Of a stretch of DNA of 64,000 nt, positions 31,120-40,130 are shown piece after piece; within the stretch, counting starts at the first letter, position 1; every line of letters begins with the position of its first letter. The position numbers were made by a program, and so were the translations under genes. This stretch comes from Cyanobacteria bacterium FACHB-471 (GTDB lineage Bacteria > Cyanobacteriota > Cyanobacteriia > Elainellales > Elainellaceae), in NCBI GenBank assembly GCA_014695345.1, contig JACJOC010000085.1, positions 62,001 through 126,000 on the forward strand. Direction: 5' to 3'. The notes beneath the pieces were generated by a model. It did not search any database. It saw only the letters and a list, made by a program, of their open reading frames with translations, and was not told where the DNA came from.

Positions 31120-32322
31120 ATGACATCTGGATGCTATGCCAAATCTCGCTGGTTTCGGCTTCAGCAATTCACTCGTTTTACTAAACACTCCTGGTGGTTT
31201 TCGCTGCTGCTGTGGTTGGTGGCGATCGCTCCCGCCTATGCTCAGCGCTTAGAAATGCGCGTTGCTGTTGAGCAAGGGGTGTCTCAGGTGCAAGTCGGCA
31301 GCTCAACAGATGCTGTCGTACGTGACGGCTCAGGTCAAGTCTTAGCAAACATTCCAGCGATGAATGCGAAGGTAGCTGAGTCCGAGGCAGGGAGAGTGGC
31401 GATCGACGATTGGCAGTCAAGCCAAATCTGGATCGAACCCAGTGAAGGCGGAGCCGTCTGGATTGGCGACAAATGGTATCGCGGACGCACCCTAGTTGTC
31501 CCTACAGGAAATGGGCTGACAGCCGTCAATTACGTCGATTTAGAACATTACCTTTACAGCGTCGTTGGCGCTGAAATGCCCACTAGTTGGCCCATCGAGT
31601 CGCTCAAGGCACAGGCGGTTGCTGCCAGATCCTATGCGCTTTTCCAGCGTCAGACGGGTGCCAACGAGGTGTTTGATGTCGGTGACACTCAAGCTTGGCA
31701 GGTCTATGGCGGCTTAGGCGAAGAAACAGCTAGCACCCAAACTGCTGTAGACCAAACTCAGGGTCAGGTGCTGACCTACAACGGGCAAATCATCAATGCC
31801 GTTTTTCACTCTTCATCAGGTGGACACACTGAAGATGTGGAGCAGGTTTGGGTCAGTCCACTGGCTTATCTGCGCGGCGTTCCTGACTTTGATCAATATT
31901 CTCCTGACAGACAATGGGTTGAAAACTTCTCCGCGTCCGACTTACAGCAACGGATTTCCGGCGTAGGCAATATCGTTTCCTTTACTCCAGAGGAATATAC
32001 TCGTCCTGGTGGTCGCGTCAGAAGAATGCGAGTTGTTGGGGAGTCAGGAAGCCGCATTATGACAGGCGATGAAATTCGCCGCGCTTTAGGACTGAAAAGT
32101 ACTTTATTCGCAATTACACCGCAGTTTGAGCCGGTCGCCAGCGCGGGCGAAACTGTGCCTTCTCGTCCAGTTAGCTTCCAGGTCGTCGGCGGTGGCTTTG
32201 GTCATGGAGTCGGCATGAGCCAGTGGGGAGCTTACGGTATGGCGATGCAGGGACAAAACTATCAGCAAATTGTTCGCCATTACTACACGGGCGCAATTTT
32301 GTCTCAGATCGAGGTTCGCTAA
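31120..32322 (+). CDS. SpoIID/LytB-domain exported protein
   Basis: A 400-residue protein with a signal anchor or signal peptide (SWWFSLLLWLVAIAPAYAQ, cleavage expected after AYA). The body is the SpoIID domain, recognised by YLYSVVGAEMPTSWPIESLKAQAVAARSYAL, the later VFHSSSGGHTEDVEQVW, and GGGFGHGVGMSQWGAYGMA. In Bacillus SpoIID is a lytic transglycosylase of peptidoglycan and LytB enhances an amidase; the cyanobacterial homologues are presumed to act on peptidoglycan. I start it at the ATG at 31120, which has AGGAG 10 nt upstream, not at the TTG 102 bases earlier. A long inverted repeat follows the stop. Confidence 0.9.
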   Translation: MTSGCYAKSRWFRLQQFTRFTKHSWWFSLLLWLVAIAPAYAQRLEMRVAVEQGVSQVQVGSSTDAVVRDGSGQVLANIPAMNAKVAESEAGRVAIDDWQSSQIWIEPSEGGAVWIGDKWYRGRTLVVPTGNGLTAVNYVDLEHYLYSVVGAEMPTSWPIESLKAQAVAARSYALFQRQTGANEVFDVGDTQAWQVYGGLGEETASTQTAVDQTQGQVLTYNGQIINAVFHSSSGGHTEDVEQVWVSPLAYLRGVPDFDQYSPDRQWVENFSASDLQQRISGVGNIVSFTPEEYTRPGGRVRRMRVVGESGSRIMTGDEIRRALGLKSTLFAITPQFEPVASAGETVPSRPVSFQVVGGGFGHGVGMSQWGAYGMAMQGQNYQQIVRHYYTGAILSQIEVR

Positions 32323-32340
32323 CTGGTTATTCAGTTAAGA

Positions 32341-32384
32341 GAAAGCAGTGAGGACAGGGCTTAAGCCCTGTCCTCACTGCTTTC
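32341..32384. terminator. Perfect 44-bp inverted repeat between convergent genes
   Basis: Two 22-nt arms (starting GAAAGCAGTGAGG) meet with almost no loop and are flanked by TTTT on the plus side. It can serve as terminator for both the SpoIID-like gene and the opposing membrane-protein gene. Confidence 0.85.
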
Positions 32385-32413
32385 TTTTGATCTGTACGAT
32401 GGCTCTGGGACTC

Positions 32414-33745
32414 TTAAAAGCCTTGCTCTAACCTGCGCCGCCACTCGGCGTCAACTTTGTCAGGGTTAGAGGCTTCCTGCTCAAGTAGGTCTTGCTCAGT
32501 GGTGTATGCCAGGTTATCAGCACTGATCACGGTTTCAGCAGCAAACTGTTTGGCATAAGCGATTTTGCTTTGGAGTTCAGGGGTTGCCTGACTTAGCAGC
32601 ATGGCGTGCTCTTGGCGCTGGCGGTTGCGAGCTTCAACTTTTTGGTTTCGCCATTTAACCCAAAAGTAGCGGATTAGCGGGATTCCGATAAAGGCGATGC
32701 CATAGGCTAGCAGTAGCGGGTAAATGACATCAACAAAGGCAATCAGTCCGCCAATCTCGGCTATGAGCGCCGGATCGGTAAGCAGGGTTCCCAAAAATAT
32801 CGCTCCAGCCAGGTTGGCAACACCCAAACCGATGGCGATCGCCACCTGCCCTGAACTGGCATGACTAAATTTCCACAGAGATTCCTTTAGGTAAGCCGCT
32901 ACCGATTTACTGCGATTTTGTTTTGCAGTCACCTGTAGCTCTGGGAAGTGGTAGACGATTTGTCCATCCGGGCTAACCTCTGGGCGACCGTTGAAGCGGC
33001 TCAGCACAGGCAACATGTAATCTTCGTATTCTCGGTTGTAGCCAGTGCCCAGGTCATCCAGGTAAGGCGCAACCTGTTCGGCAGCAACAGCACCGCTATT
33101 ATTACGAATGACTGTGGCGATCGACTGCCAGCGGCGTTCATCCAGGTCGGCGTTGGGATTGCCATCACCAAACAGGAAGGAGAAAACCGCTTCCAAAAAA
33201 TTCATCTCATTGTTTGGCTCAATCCCCCGACGAGAAGTGGTCTGACGCTGGCGATAATATGACCGGCGATCGTAATAGTCGGGGTAAAAAATCCAGAATA
33301 GGTCAGGCCCAAACCAAAACCGGGGAAGGAAGATGAATCCACCACCGCCGCTATCTCGGCGCTCGTCACCGCCCTCTCGGCTAGCGTTCGTCGCAGTGAT
33401 CAGAACAAAAATCGAGACTGCAATCAAGACCAGCGATGCGATTAGCAGAATGCCAAAGGATATGCGGATCAGGTAAAACAAAATCTTCCAGAGCTTGTTC
33501 CACCATTCCTGTAGGCGCAGCCTTAAGTATTTGTTTCGTAAGACCCCCCTAAAGTTACGGGGAAAGAGATAGGCAATTTCTCCTGAGTCTGAGACTTGAA
33601 GATGTCCTCCGGCTTCAGATGCTAGCGCCAGCAGATCTTGCTCGGCCAGCTTAATGTCCAAGCCTGACTGAGAGGCTACGTCGCCAGTGGTGACGCGATA
33701 ATCTAGCTTCTCAATCGCCTGCATGACGATAGGGTTTAGAGCCAT
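32414..33745 (-). CDS. Conserved cyanobacterial membrane protein
   Basis: A 443-residue protein of no named family known to me. The first 80 residues look like a winged-helix or similar fold (MQAIEKLDYRVTTGDVASQSGLD, then SDSGEIAYLFPRNFR), a pattern repeated weakly around residues 215-280 (SDGQIVYHFPELQ-like), so there may be two copies of one small domain. A hydrophobic hairpin lies at about 92-115, and two or three more helices at about 305-365. The C-terminal tail is charged. Membrane location is seen; the function is unknown. Confidence 0.75.
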   Translation of the reverse strand: MALNPIVMQAIEKLDYRVTTGDVASQSGLDIKLAEQDLLALASEAGGHLQVSDSGEIAYLFPRNFRGVLRNKYLRLRLQEWWNKLWKILFYLIRISFGILLIASLVLIAVSIFVLITATNASREGGDERRDSGGGGFIFLPRFWFGPDLFWIFYPDYYDRRSYYRQRQTTSRRGIEPNNEMNFLEAVFSFLFGDGNPNADLDERRWQSIATVIRNNSGAVAAEQVAPYLDDLGTGYNREYEDYMLPVLSRFNGRPEVSPDGQIVYHFPELQVTAKQNRSKSVAAYLKESLWKFSHASSGQVAIAIGLGVANLAGAIFLGTLLTDPALIAEIGGLIAFVDVIYPLLLAYGIAFIGIPLIRYFWVKWRNQKVEARNRQRQEHAMLLSQATPELQSKIAYAKQFAAETVISADNLAYTTEQDLLEQEASNPDKVDAEWRRRLEQGF

Positions 33746-33842
33746 GCCAATTTCTCGGTGAAAACTACGGGGTATACCTCCAGTATAGGATTCAGATTTT
33801 CCAATCTACCCCGTAGCAGGTTGATCCAATTTAATTCATTGG

Positions 33843-34202
33843 CTAGCGCGGTACTCGTTGAAACGATAGGATTTGCTGTTTGATAATTCGTTTAATCAAA
33901 GCAACAGCAGCAGATGGGTGGTAATTGCGGTTTTGAAAATAGCTTTGGTCGGGTCGATGGTTCAAGTAGGGTAACGCTACCTCGCATGACCTGCCATCAT
34001 TCCCCATCACATCACTGTCTGGCACCCACATCACCGAGCCGTCTGGAAAAACAGCTACACCGTCTAAAAGTGAGCTTGAAGGCTTCTGCGGTTTCAGCTT
34101 GGCAGGATTCTCTTTGACAGAGTTGCTTTTTGCAAAGTTATTGTCTAATTCGTTGTTTAAAGAACTGTTTGAAAACTGCTGTTTTGAGTCGGACATCATC
34201 AC
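33843..34202 (-). CDS. Hypothetical small protein
   Basis: A 119-residue frame beginning with three ATG codons, the third (34196) followed by SDSKQQFSNSS. The N-terminal 40 residues are Asn/Ser/Lys-rich and probably disordered; the middle GVAVFPDGSVMWVPDSDVMG looks folded. No family recognised, no signal peptide. It is plausible as a lineage-specific gene, but a chance frame is possible. Confidence 0.42.
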   Translation of the reverse strand: MMMSDSKQQFSNSSLNNELDNNFAKSNSVKENPAKLKPQKPSSSLLDGVAVFPDGSVMWVPDSDVMGNDGRSCEVALPYLNHRPDQSYFQNRNYHPSAAVALIKRIIKQQILSFQRVPR

Positions 34203-34793
34203 GATTAGCTCCGTAGTTCTACAAAATGGTGAGGGGCAGGTTTACCACCTCAATGTGTGACGGAACACCCGTGAAGGTTATTTTTCAGGAACATCCAACC
34301 CATCAACAGCTGACTACTCTCTAGCAGCGCAGCTACTGTACGTCGCAGGAACTTTTGATTTCAAACTAATTCGCAGCACCCGCTCAAACTCAACTGCTGC
34401 ACCCCAGACCTGGATTTTAAGCATCGTCGTTCAGCCCGGCATCAATTTGGAGAGGTAGTTCGCTTAGCAGGGACTCTATCTCAATGGCTAGAACGTTGTT
34501 GGACTTGAGAATAGTATGTGGGACTTGCATGAAACCGTTGGTGATCGTCCTGGGGAAAAGGTGTGACAATTTCTTAGAATTAGAGTGACTCCTATAGAGG
34601 GTAGACGTGACCTGGTTAGACAAGTTGAGTGATGACAGTCACGCGATCGCCCACAACCGTCTAGTATTGGAATTTGACCGGTCAGGCTCAGCATTAAGTT
34701 AGTTGGTAAGTGGGCGATCGCCTCATATAAATCAGCTACTCTAAACAATAAATCAGCTACTCTAAGCAGTTAGTTCTCCTATCACAAGCAGCT
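34203..34793. other. Gene-free region before ycf3
   Basis: About 590 bp. Two overlapping minus-strand frames (34417-34623, 34488-34748) look random and were not called. It includes HIP1 sites and a direct repeat just upstream of ycf3 (34727-34765). Confidence 0.5.
34727..34765. repeat. 18-bp direct repeat before ycf3
   Basis: ATAAATCAGCTACTCTAA occurs at 34727-34744 and again at 34748-34765, a 21-bp period (two helical turns), ending 28 bp before the ycf3 start. A regulatory role is possible. Confidence 0.8.
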
Positions 34794-35315
34794 ATGCCCA
34801 GATCTCAACGAAACGACAATTTCATTGATAAAAGCTTTACGGTCATGGCAGACCTGATTCTTAAAGTTCTGCCAGCCAGCAAAAGCGCGAAAGAAGCTTT
34901 TGCCTATTACCGAGACGGCATGTCCGCCCAAGCAGATGGTGAATATGCCGAAGCACTGGCAAACTACGAAGAAGCATTGGGGCTTGAAGAAGACCCCTAC
35001 GACCGCAGCTACATTCTCTATAACGTAGGACTGATTCATGCCAGCAACGGCGAGCACGAGCGAGCGCTAGGACACTACAGGGAAGCACTGGAGCTAAACC
35101 CCCGAATGCCTCAGGCTCTCAACAACGTTGCGGTAATTTATCACTATCTGGGCGAACGCCAGGAAGAAGCAGGCAACTCTGAAGCGGCCGAAGAATATTA
35201 TGATCAGGCTGCTGAATATTGGCAGCGCGCCATCCGAATGGCTCCCAACAACTACATCGAAGCTCAAAACTGGCTGAAAACCACTGGGCGGTCAAAAATG
35301 GACGTGTATTTTTAG
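34794..35315 (+). CDS. ycf3: Photosystem I assembly protein Ycf3
   Basis: A 173-residue TPR chaperone for photosystem I assembly at the thylakoid membrane. The N-terminus [26 protein letters not shown] and the end [13 protein letters not shown] are those of cyanobacterial and plastid Ycf3. Three TPR units are visible, starting near residues 35 ([20 protein letters not shown]), 72 ([20 protein letters not shown]) and 120. Length is normal. gatC follows after 12 bp, so the two are probably co-transcribed. Confidence 0.97.
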   Translation: MPRSQRNDNFIDKSFTVMADLILKVLPASKSAKEAFAYYRDGMSAQADGEYAEALANYEEALGLEEDPYDRSYILYNVGLIHASNGEHERALGHYREALELNPRMPQALNNVAVIYHYLGERQEEAGNSEAAEEYYDQAAEYWQRAIRMAPNNYIEAQNWLKTTGRSKMDVYF

Positions 35316-35327
35316 TAAGGATAAAGC

Positions 35328-35618
35328 ATGATTGACCGCGAACAAGTTCAAAAAGTCGCCCATTTAGCCCGACTGAATCTAACTTCTGAAGAGGAAACTC
35401 AGTTTACTGGACAGCTCAGCGATATTTTGGAATATTTTGAGCAACTGAGTGAGCTAGATACGAGTGAAGTGGCACCAACCACACGGGCGATCGATATGAG
35501 CAATGTCTCTCGCCCTGATCAGCTACAGCCTTGTGAAGACCGAGAGATTATTCTCGAAAGTGCCCCTGATCGGGATGGTGAGTTCTTCAAAGTGCCGAAA
35601 ATTGTCAATGCTGAGTAA
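35328..35618 (+). CDS. gatC: Glu-tRNA(Gln)/Asp-tRNA(Asn) amidotransferase subunit C
   Basis: Small structural subunit of the GatCAB complex, which converts Glu-tRNA(Gln) to Gln-tRNA(Gln). The 96-residue protein has the family opening VQKVAHLARLNLTSEE, the helix LSDILEYFEQLSELDTSEVAPT, and ends FFKVPKIV. AAGGA sits 8 nt before the ATG. gatA and gatB are not nearby, as is usual in cyanobacteria. Confidence 0.96.
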   Translation: MIDREQVQKVAHLARLNLTSEEETQFTGQLSDILEYFEQLSELDTSEVAPTTRAIDMSNVSRPDQLQPCEDREIILESAPDRDGEFFKVPKIVNAE

Positions 35619-35657
35619 AACCCAGCTAGTGCAAACCACCTAGCCTATTCATCAGTG

Positions 35658-35677
35658 AAAGGGGCTTCAGCCCCTTT
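35658..35677. terminator. Bidirectional stem-loop between gatC and nadK
   Basis: AAAGGGGC and its complement close a tight loop (TTCA). It sits between the converging stops; the flanking A- and T-runs make it usable from both sides. Confidence 0.7.
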
Positions 35678-35690
35678 GTGGCTAGCGGCA

Positions 35691-36611
35691 TTAGTTGCGG
35701 TGATTGTTGCTGTAACGTACTAGGGCTCCAGCCCATTGCAGCTTTTCGCGCAGCGTTTGGTAATAGGAATAGTTCTCTCGCAGAACAATGAAGTTGGCAG
35801 AGCAATCTGCCATGCGAATATCAACTCGCTGCCCTGGCCAAATTGAAGTTGCCAAAACGCCATCCATCCATAGCTTCGTCGTCAGCTCTCGGTCTGCCAA
35901 AGGCCAGATACTGACGACTGAGCGAGGAGGCAGCACAATTGGGCGACTGGAAAGACTCAGAGGGCAGATAGGAGTAACGGCGATCGCCTCCATACCAGGA
36001 TGCAAAATCGGCCCATTTGCAGCAACGGTATAGCAGGTTGAGCCAGTAGGAGTTGCCACGATCAGTCCATCCCCCTGGTACTGGTCAACGACTTCTCCGT
36101 CGATTTCCATTTCCAGGATGGAGGTAATCATGCGATCGGCGGAACCAGGTTTAACGCACATCTCGTTCAGAGCGTAGTAGCGATCGCTCATGGGCTCCTG
36201 GTTTTCACGCCCGCCTTCAAAAGTGCAGGCTTGCAACATCATTCGTCGCTGCACTGCAAACCGATCTTCTAGCAGTCGATCCCAAAGCTGCTCAGGGTTT
36301 TTCAGGTGAGCTGAAGACTCGGTTAAAAAGCCTAAATGTCCGCCAATATTGATGGCGAGAATTGGAATGCCTTCGGGCGCGAGGTGTCTAGCGGCTGCCA
36401 GAGTCGTTCCATCCCCACCAAACACCAGACCCAGATCTATCTTCTGCTGTACCGATGCCAGAAAAACCGGATAGGGGTTGTCCTTGGCACCGCTTGGGCC
36501 GACCAGGACGCGACACTTCCGGTTTTCCAACTGCTCAGCACACTGCTCTGCCCGGCGTTGGCTGAAGGAGTCTCCTGCTTTATAGGCAATAATGACCTGA
36601 TTTAGCTCCAA
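35691..36611 (-). CDS. nadK: NAD kinase
   Basis: Phosphorylates NAD to NADP, which matters in a photosynthetic cell. The 306-residue protein has the catalytic GGDGT (in VFGGDGTTLAAARHL), the NIGGHLGFLTE segment, and the ATP/NAD-binding GDGLIVATPTGSTCY. Cyanobacteria usually carry two NAD kinases; this one lies downstream of the ndh genes on the same strand, 21 bp after ndhE, so it may be part of that operon. Confidence 0.95.
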   Translation of the reverse strand: MELNQVIIAYKAGDSFSQRRAEQCAEQLENRKCRVLVGPSGAKDNPYPVFLASVQQKIDLGLVFGGDGTTLAAARHLAPEGIPILAINIGGHLGFLTESSAHLKNPEQLWDRLLEDRFAVQRRMMLQACTFEGGRENQEPMSDRYYALNEMCVKPGSADRMITSILEMEIDGEVVDQYQGDGLIVATPTGSTCYTVAANGPILHPGMEAIAVTPICPLSLSSRPIVLPPRSVVSIWPLADRELTTKLWMDGVLATSIWPGQRVDIRMADCSANFIVLRENYSYYQTLREKLQWAGALVRYSNNHRN

Positions 36612-36632
36612 ACCTTCACCACACTAAAAGCA

Positions 36633-36938
36633 CTACCACTTGAGCAAATTAAACTGCTCCATATCTACCGTATCGCGGTTGCGATAGATCGAAAGCACAA
36701 TCGCCAAACCGACAGCCGCCTCAGCAGCGGCGATCGTAATTACAAATACCGTGAACACCTGTCCTTTGATTCCACTGGGGTCAAGGTAGTTAGAAAACGC
36801 CATTAAGTTGATATTAACGGCATTTAGCAGTAGCTCAATTGACATCAGCACCCGAATCGCATTGCGGCTGGTGACCAGACCATAGATTCCGATACAAAAC
36901 AGGGCAGCTGCCAGGAGAAGAAAGTATTGAAGTTCCAT
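36633..36938 (-). CDS. ndhE: NDH-1 subunit 4L (NdhE, NuoK-like)
   Basis: Membrane-arm subunit of the photosynthetic NDH-1 complex. The 101-residue protein has three helices and the conserved acidic residues in [16 protein letters not shown] and [14 protein letters not shown], needed for proton translocation. It is last of the conserved ndhA-I-G-E order. Confidence 0.97.
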   Translation of the reverse strand: MELQYFLLLAAALFCIGIYGLVTSRNAIRVLMSIELLLNAVNINLMAFSNYLDPSGIKGQVFTVFVITIAAAEAAVGLAIVLSIYRNRDTVDMEQFNLLKW

Positions 36939-36983
36939 AGAGTTTTGTCAATCTCAAATTTGCAGCAATTTCCAGGGAGCTAC

Positions 36984-37631
36984 CTAAACATTGCGTTGTG
37001 TTGGAGAAGTTCCAAGGGTTCTGTCGGGGCTACCGGGTGCCGCTGAAGCCAGTTCACGAGGACGTTCGGGCAATGTCAACACAGGTTGTTGAGTCTCCTC
37101 TCGCTCAAGCGCATCGGGCAGAAACTCACGTCGTGCTAGAACGATCGCTCCAATCAGCGCCATCAGCAGCAACACCGAAGCTAGCTCAAACGGCAGCAAA
37201 AAGTCGCTAAAGAAATGCATACCAATCACAACAGTAGAGGTATCTCCTGCCACCGGAGCCGTAGAAATTGCCCAGGGAGTTGCCAGCACCATCGTTCCTA
37301 GTAGGGCAAACAAACCTAGGCAAACGGCTGCTGTTGTAATTTTGCCAACCCAGGCATTCCGCAGCGGCACAAAATTCTGACGCTTGTTAACCAGCATGAT
37401 TCCGAACAGAATCAGTACGTTAACGGCTCCAACATAGATAAGTACCTGAGCCGCAGCAACAAAGCCCGCATTCAGCAGAATGTAAAGCCCTGCAATGCTA
37501 ATAAACACGCCGCCCAGCAGGAACGCCGAGTAGACGATATTTTCTAATAGCACCACACCCAGTGCCGCACCCAGCATCATCAGCGCCAGCACGCCAAATG
37601 AAACAATTTGAACTCCATCCGCTAAGTTCAC
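36984..37631 (-). CDS. ndhG: NDH-1 subunit 6 (NdhG, NuoJ-like)
   Basis: A 215-residue membrane-arm subunit with five hydrophobic helices, including AAQVLIYVGAVNVLILFGIMLVN, which contains the family's pi-bulge helix. The last 45 residues are a soluble tail (RREFLPDALEREE...) typical of cyanobacterial NdhG. Lies between ndhI and ndhE in one operon. Confidence 0.96.
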   Translation of the reverse strand: MNLADGVQIVSFGVLALMMLGAALGVVLLENIVYSAFLLGGVFISIAGLYILLNAGFVAAAQVLIYVGAVNVLILFGIMLVNKRQNFVPLRNAWVGKITTAAVCLGLFALLGTMVLATPWAISTAPVAGDTSTVVIGMHFFSDFLLPFELASVLLLMALIGAIVLARREFLPDALEREETQQPVLTLPERPRELASAAPGSPDRTLGTSPTQRNV

Positions 37632-37665
37632 GTTCGCTAATCTCCATCAAGTTTTTACCACCAGT

Positions 37666-37700
37666 GGAGTAGGCAGAAAAAGCTGAGATCTGCCTACTCC
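37666..37700 (-). promoter_or_regulatory. Hairpin between ndhI and ndhG
   Basis: A perfect 12-bp stem (GGAGTAGGCAGA with its complement, 11-nt loop) lies in the 81-bp gap inside the operon. No T-tract follows, so processing or stabilisation of the ndhA-ndhI messenger is more likely than termination. Confidence 0.5.
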
Positions 37701-37712
37701 AACCTCTGAGCC

Positions 37713-38309
37713 TCACTTTGCGCCATTTTCTTCGGCTTCTTCCAAAATTTCTTCTGGTAGCTTACCAGCCCGACGGGAACCAGCAGGTAGCCCATGAGGA
37801 TAAAGCACGCCTTTGGGCAAGTACGCTAACTCGCGCATAGGTTGCACCATCGGGTCTTGCGTAACTTTGTAAGGGAGACGGCCCAACGCCACATTATCAA
37901 AGTTTAGTTCGTGGCGATCGTAGGTACACAGATCATATTCCTCAGTCATGGAGAGGCAGTTGGTCGGGCAGTATTCGACGCAGTTACCGCAGAAAATGCA
38001 AACGCCAAAGTCAATGCTGTAGTGGTTTAGCTTTTTCTTCTTGGTTTCTTTGTTAAATTCCCAATCCACCACAGGGAGGTTAATCGGGCACACCCGAACG
38101 CAGACCTCACAGGCAATGCACTTGTCAAACTCAAAGTGAATCCGACCACGGAACCGCTCTGAGGGAATCAGCTTCTCGTAGGGATATTGAACAGTAATCG
38201 GGCGACGCTGCATGTGGTCAAAGGTGACAGACAGCCCTTGTCCGATATATCGGGCAGCTTGGACTGCCTCTTTGGTATAGTCAGTAACTTGCTTAAGGAA
38301 CTTCAACAT
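37713..38309 (-). CDS. ndhI: NDH-1 subunit I, two [4Fe-4S] ferredoxin-like protein
   Basis: Electron-carrying subunit at the base of the peripheral arm. Two C-x2-C-x2-C-x3-C-P sets bind the clusters: [12 protein letters not shown] and [12 protein letters not shown]. The start is the ATG at 38309 ([14 protein letters not shown]), the normal N-terminus, with AGGTGA 5-6 nt upstream; an upstream in-frame TTG would add five residues and is unlikely. The C-terminal 40 residues, ending EEAEENGAK, are a charged extension common in cyanobacteria. Confidence 0.97.
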   Translation of the reverse strand: MLKFLKQVTDYTKEAVQAARYIGQGLSVTFDHMQRRPITVQYPYEKLIPSERFRGRIHFEFDKCIACEVCVRVCPINLPVVDWEFNKETKKKKLNHYSIDFGVCIFCGNCVEYCPTNCLSMTEEYDLCTYDRHELNFDNVALGRLPYKVTQDPMVQPMRELAYLPKGVLYPHGLPAGSRRAGKLPEEILEEAEENGAK

Positions 38310-38441
38310 AGTGTCACCTAACAAGGATCAGGAATGAGGGTTGAAAAGGGAGGATAAGGGGTGGGAACTTTTTGCGGATGAAGAGGTGGCTACAAGTGCA
38401 TTCATTCTTGATTCTCATCCTTGATTCTCATCTTCCAAAAG

Positions 38442-39560
38442 TCACCCGCCGAAGGCAAAGGGGAAGGTGAGCTTGAGAGCGGCGGTGAGCAGAAGATTTA
38501 CTAGGGAAACAGGCAATAGGAATTTCCAACCCAGGTCTAGCAGTTGGTCAATGCGAACGCGGGGAAGCGTCCAGCGCAGCAAGATTGCCAGGAAAACAAG
38601 CAGATAGGCTTTGAGCAGAGTCATGATGATGCCCAGCGACCCGGTAAGTACCTGGAGCCAAGGGGTAGACTCACTTATGCTTAACCAACTTGCTAAGGAT
38701 TCGATAGGAATGATGAAATTCCAACCGCCCAGATAGAGGACGGAGACAAATAGAGACGAAAGCACCAGGTTGACGTAGGAGCCAAGGTAAAACAAGCCAA
38801 ATTTGATGCCCGCGTACTCAGTTTGGTAGCCTGCGACCAATTCTTCTTCTGCCTCTGGGAGGTCAAAGGGGAGACGTTCGCATTCTGCAAGAGCCGCAAT
38901 CCAAAAAATCAAGAAGCCAATGGGTTGCCGCCAAACGTTCCAGCCGAGGATTCCATAACCAGACTGCTGCTGAACGATGTCGATGGTGCTGAGGGAGTTT
39001 GACATCATGACGATCGCCACCACCGACAGCGCCAGCGGAATCTCGTAGCTAATCGATTGTGCAGCAGCTCGCAGCCCACCTAACAGAGAATACTTGTTGT
39101 TTGAAGCGTAGCCAGCCATTAGCAAACCGATGGGTGCAATGCTGGAGAGCGAAATCCAGAGAAAAACACCAATACCCAAATCGGTAATCAACAGATTTTG
39201 TCCGAAGGGCACGATCAGGAATGACAGGAATACGGGAATGACGACGATCGCTGGTCCGAGCGTAAACAGCAAAGAATCAGCTTTTGCAGGAATAATGTCT
39301 TCCTTGACTAGCAGTTTCAGACCGTCGGCGATCGGAATGAGCATCCCTAGGGGTCCAGCGAATTCAGGACCAATTCGCTGTTGGGCTGCGGCTGAAATTT
39401 TTCGCTCTAACCAAGTTGTGACCAACACCCCTAGAGTCGCGCCAACGAGTACTAACAGCATGGGGAGGGGCAACCAGGCGACCCTAGCCACCTCAACAGG
39501 CAGCCCCAGATCAACGAGGAGCTGAATAAAACTTCCTTGTAAATCAATTCCTGAGTTCAT
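38442..39560 (-). CDS. ndhA: NDH-1 subunit 1 (NdhA, NuoH-like)
   Basis: A 372-residue membrane subunit lining the plastoquinone pocket. Conserved parts are [20 protein letters not shown], the loop [44 protein letters not shown] (given here in pieces by the residues RxxAQSISYE), and [25 protein letters not shown]. The ATG at 39560 ([10 protein letters not shown]) is preferred over an in-frame TTG six codons earlier; AGGAA lies just before it. First gene of ndhAIGE. Confidence 0.97.
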   Translation of the reverse strand: MNSGIDLQGSFIQLLVDLGLPVEVARVAWLPLPMLLVLVGATLGVLVTTWLERKISAAAQQRIGPEFAGPLGMLIPIADGLKLLVKEDIIPAKADSLLFTLGPAIVVIPVFLSFLIVPFGQNLLITDLGIGVFLWISLSSIAPIGLLMAGYASNNKYSLLGGLRAAAQSISYEIPLALSVVAIVMMSNSLSTIDIVQQQSGYGILGWNVWRQPIGFLIFWIAALAECERLPFDLPEAEEELVAGYQTEYAGIKFGLFYLGSYVNLVLSSLFVSVLYLGGWNFIIPIESLASWLSISESTPWLQVLTGSLGIIMTLLKAYLLVFLAILLRWTLPRVRIDQLLDLGWKFLLPVSLVNLLLTAALKLTFPFAFGG

Positions 39561-40130
39561 GTTTCCTATTACGGGCAACGATTAGGACAACTTATCTAGC
39601 CGTCAAATTACCTTAATTCACTGAACCATTAAGCCAATTTAGCTGCTAGATCAACCGTCAGACTACCGCACAACGTAGTACAACGTCCGTCAGCTTGCAG
39701 GCTAAAAAGCCTCGTTAAATTTGTGAAGATTCTTCACGCACTCTATTGCATAGTATATCGCTGCCCGGTTTGCAGAACGGGGCGTATAGCATTCAAATCT
39801 GGGGTAAATCATGAGAAGTTCTACTGAACTGGATAAATTGTGCTTAAGTCAGTTCAGAATTTCTTGAAAGCCTCGACTGCTTACTATTTGAACCATAGAG
39901 GCTGGGCTATAGCAGCTCTGTCAGGGCAAATAATATAGCGACCGGAGTTATCCGAATGCCGGACCCACATGGCTTGATTCACCTCAAGAACAATTTTGAA
40001 AAAATGCCTCAGTTGGGCGTAACAGTTGGGTATAGTGGGAGCTATTCCTGGGAACGCGCTTACCAACCGATAGATTTTCAAATGTTATTCTTTACCAGGT
40101 GTATTTTTAGCCCTCTGTAAATCATTAGCC
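39561..40130. other. Divergent intergenic region between ndhA and a sigma-like gene
   Basis: About 570 bp, moderately AT-rich, with no recognisable gene or structured RNA. A 65-codon minus-strand frame (39884-40081) was dismissed. It should hold the ndhAIGE promoter. Confidence 0.5.

Noticed and set aside
34417-34748. Two overlapping minus-strand frames before ycf3
   Set aside because: They overlap in different frames and neither has a convincing start or composition.
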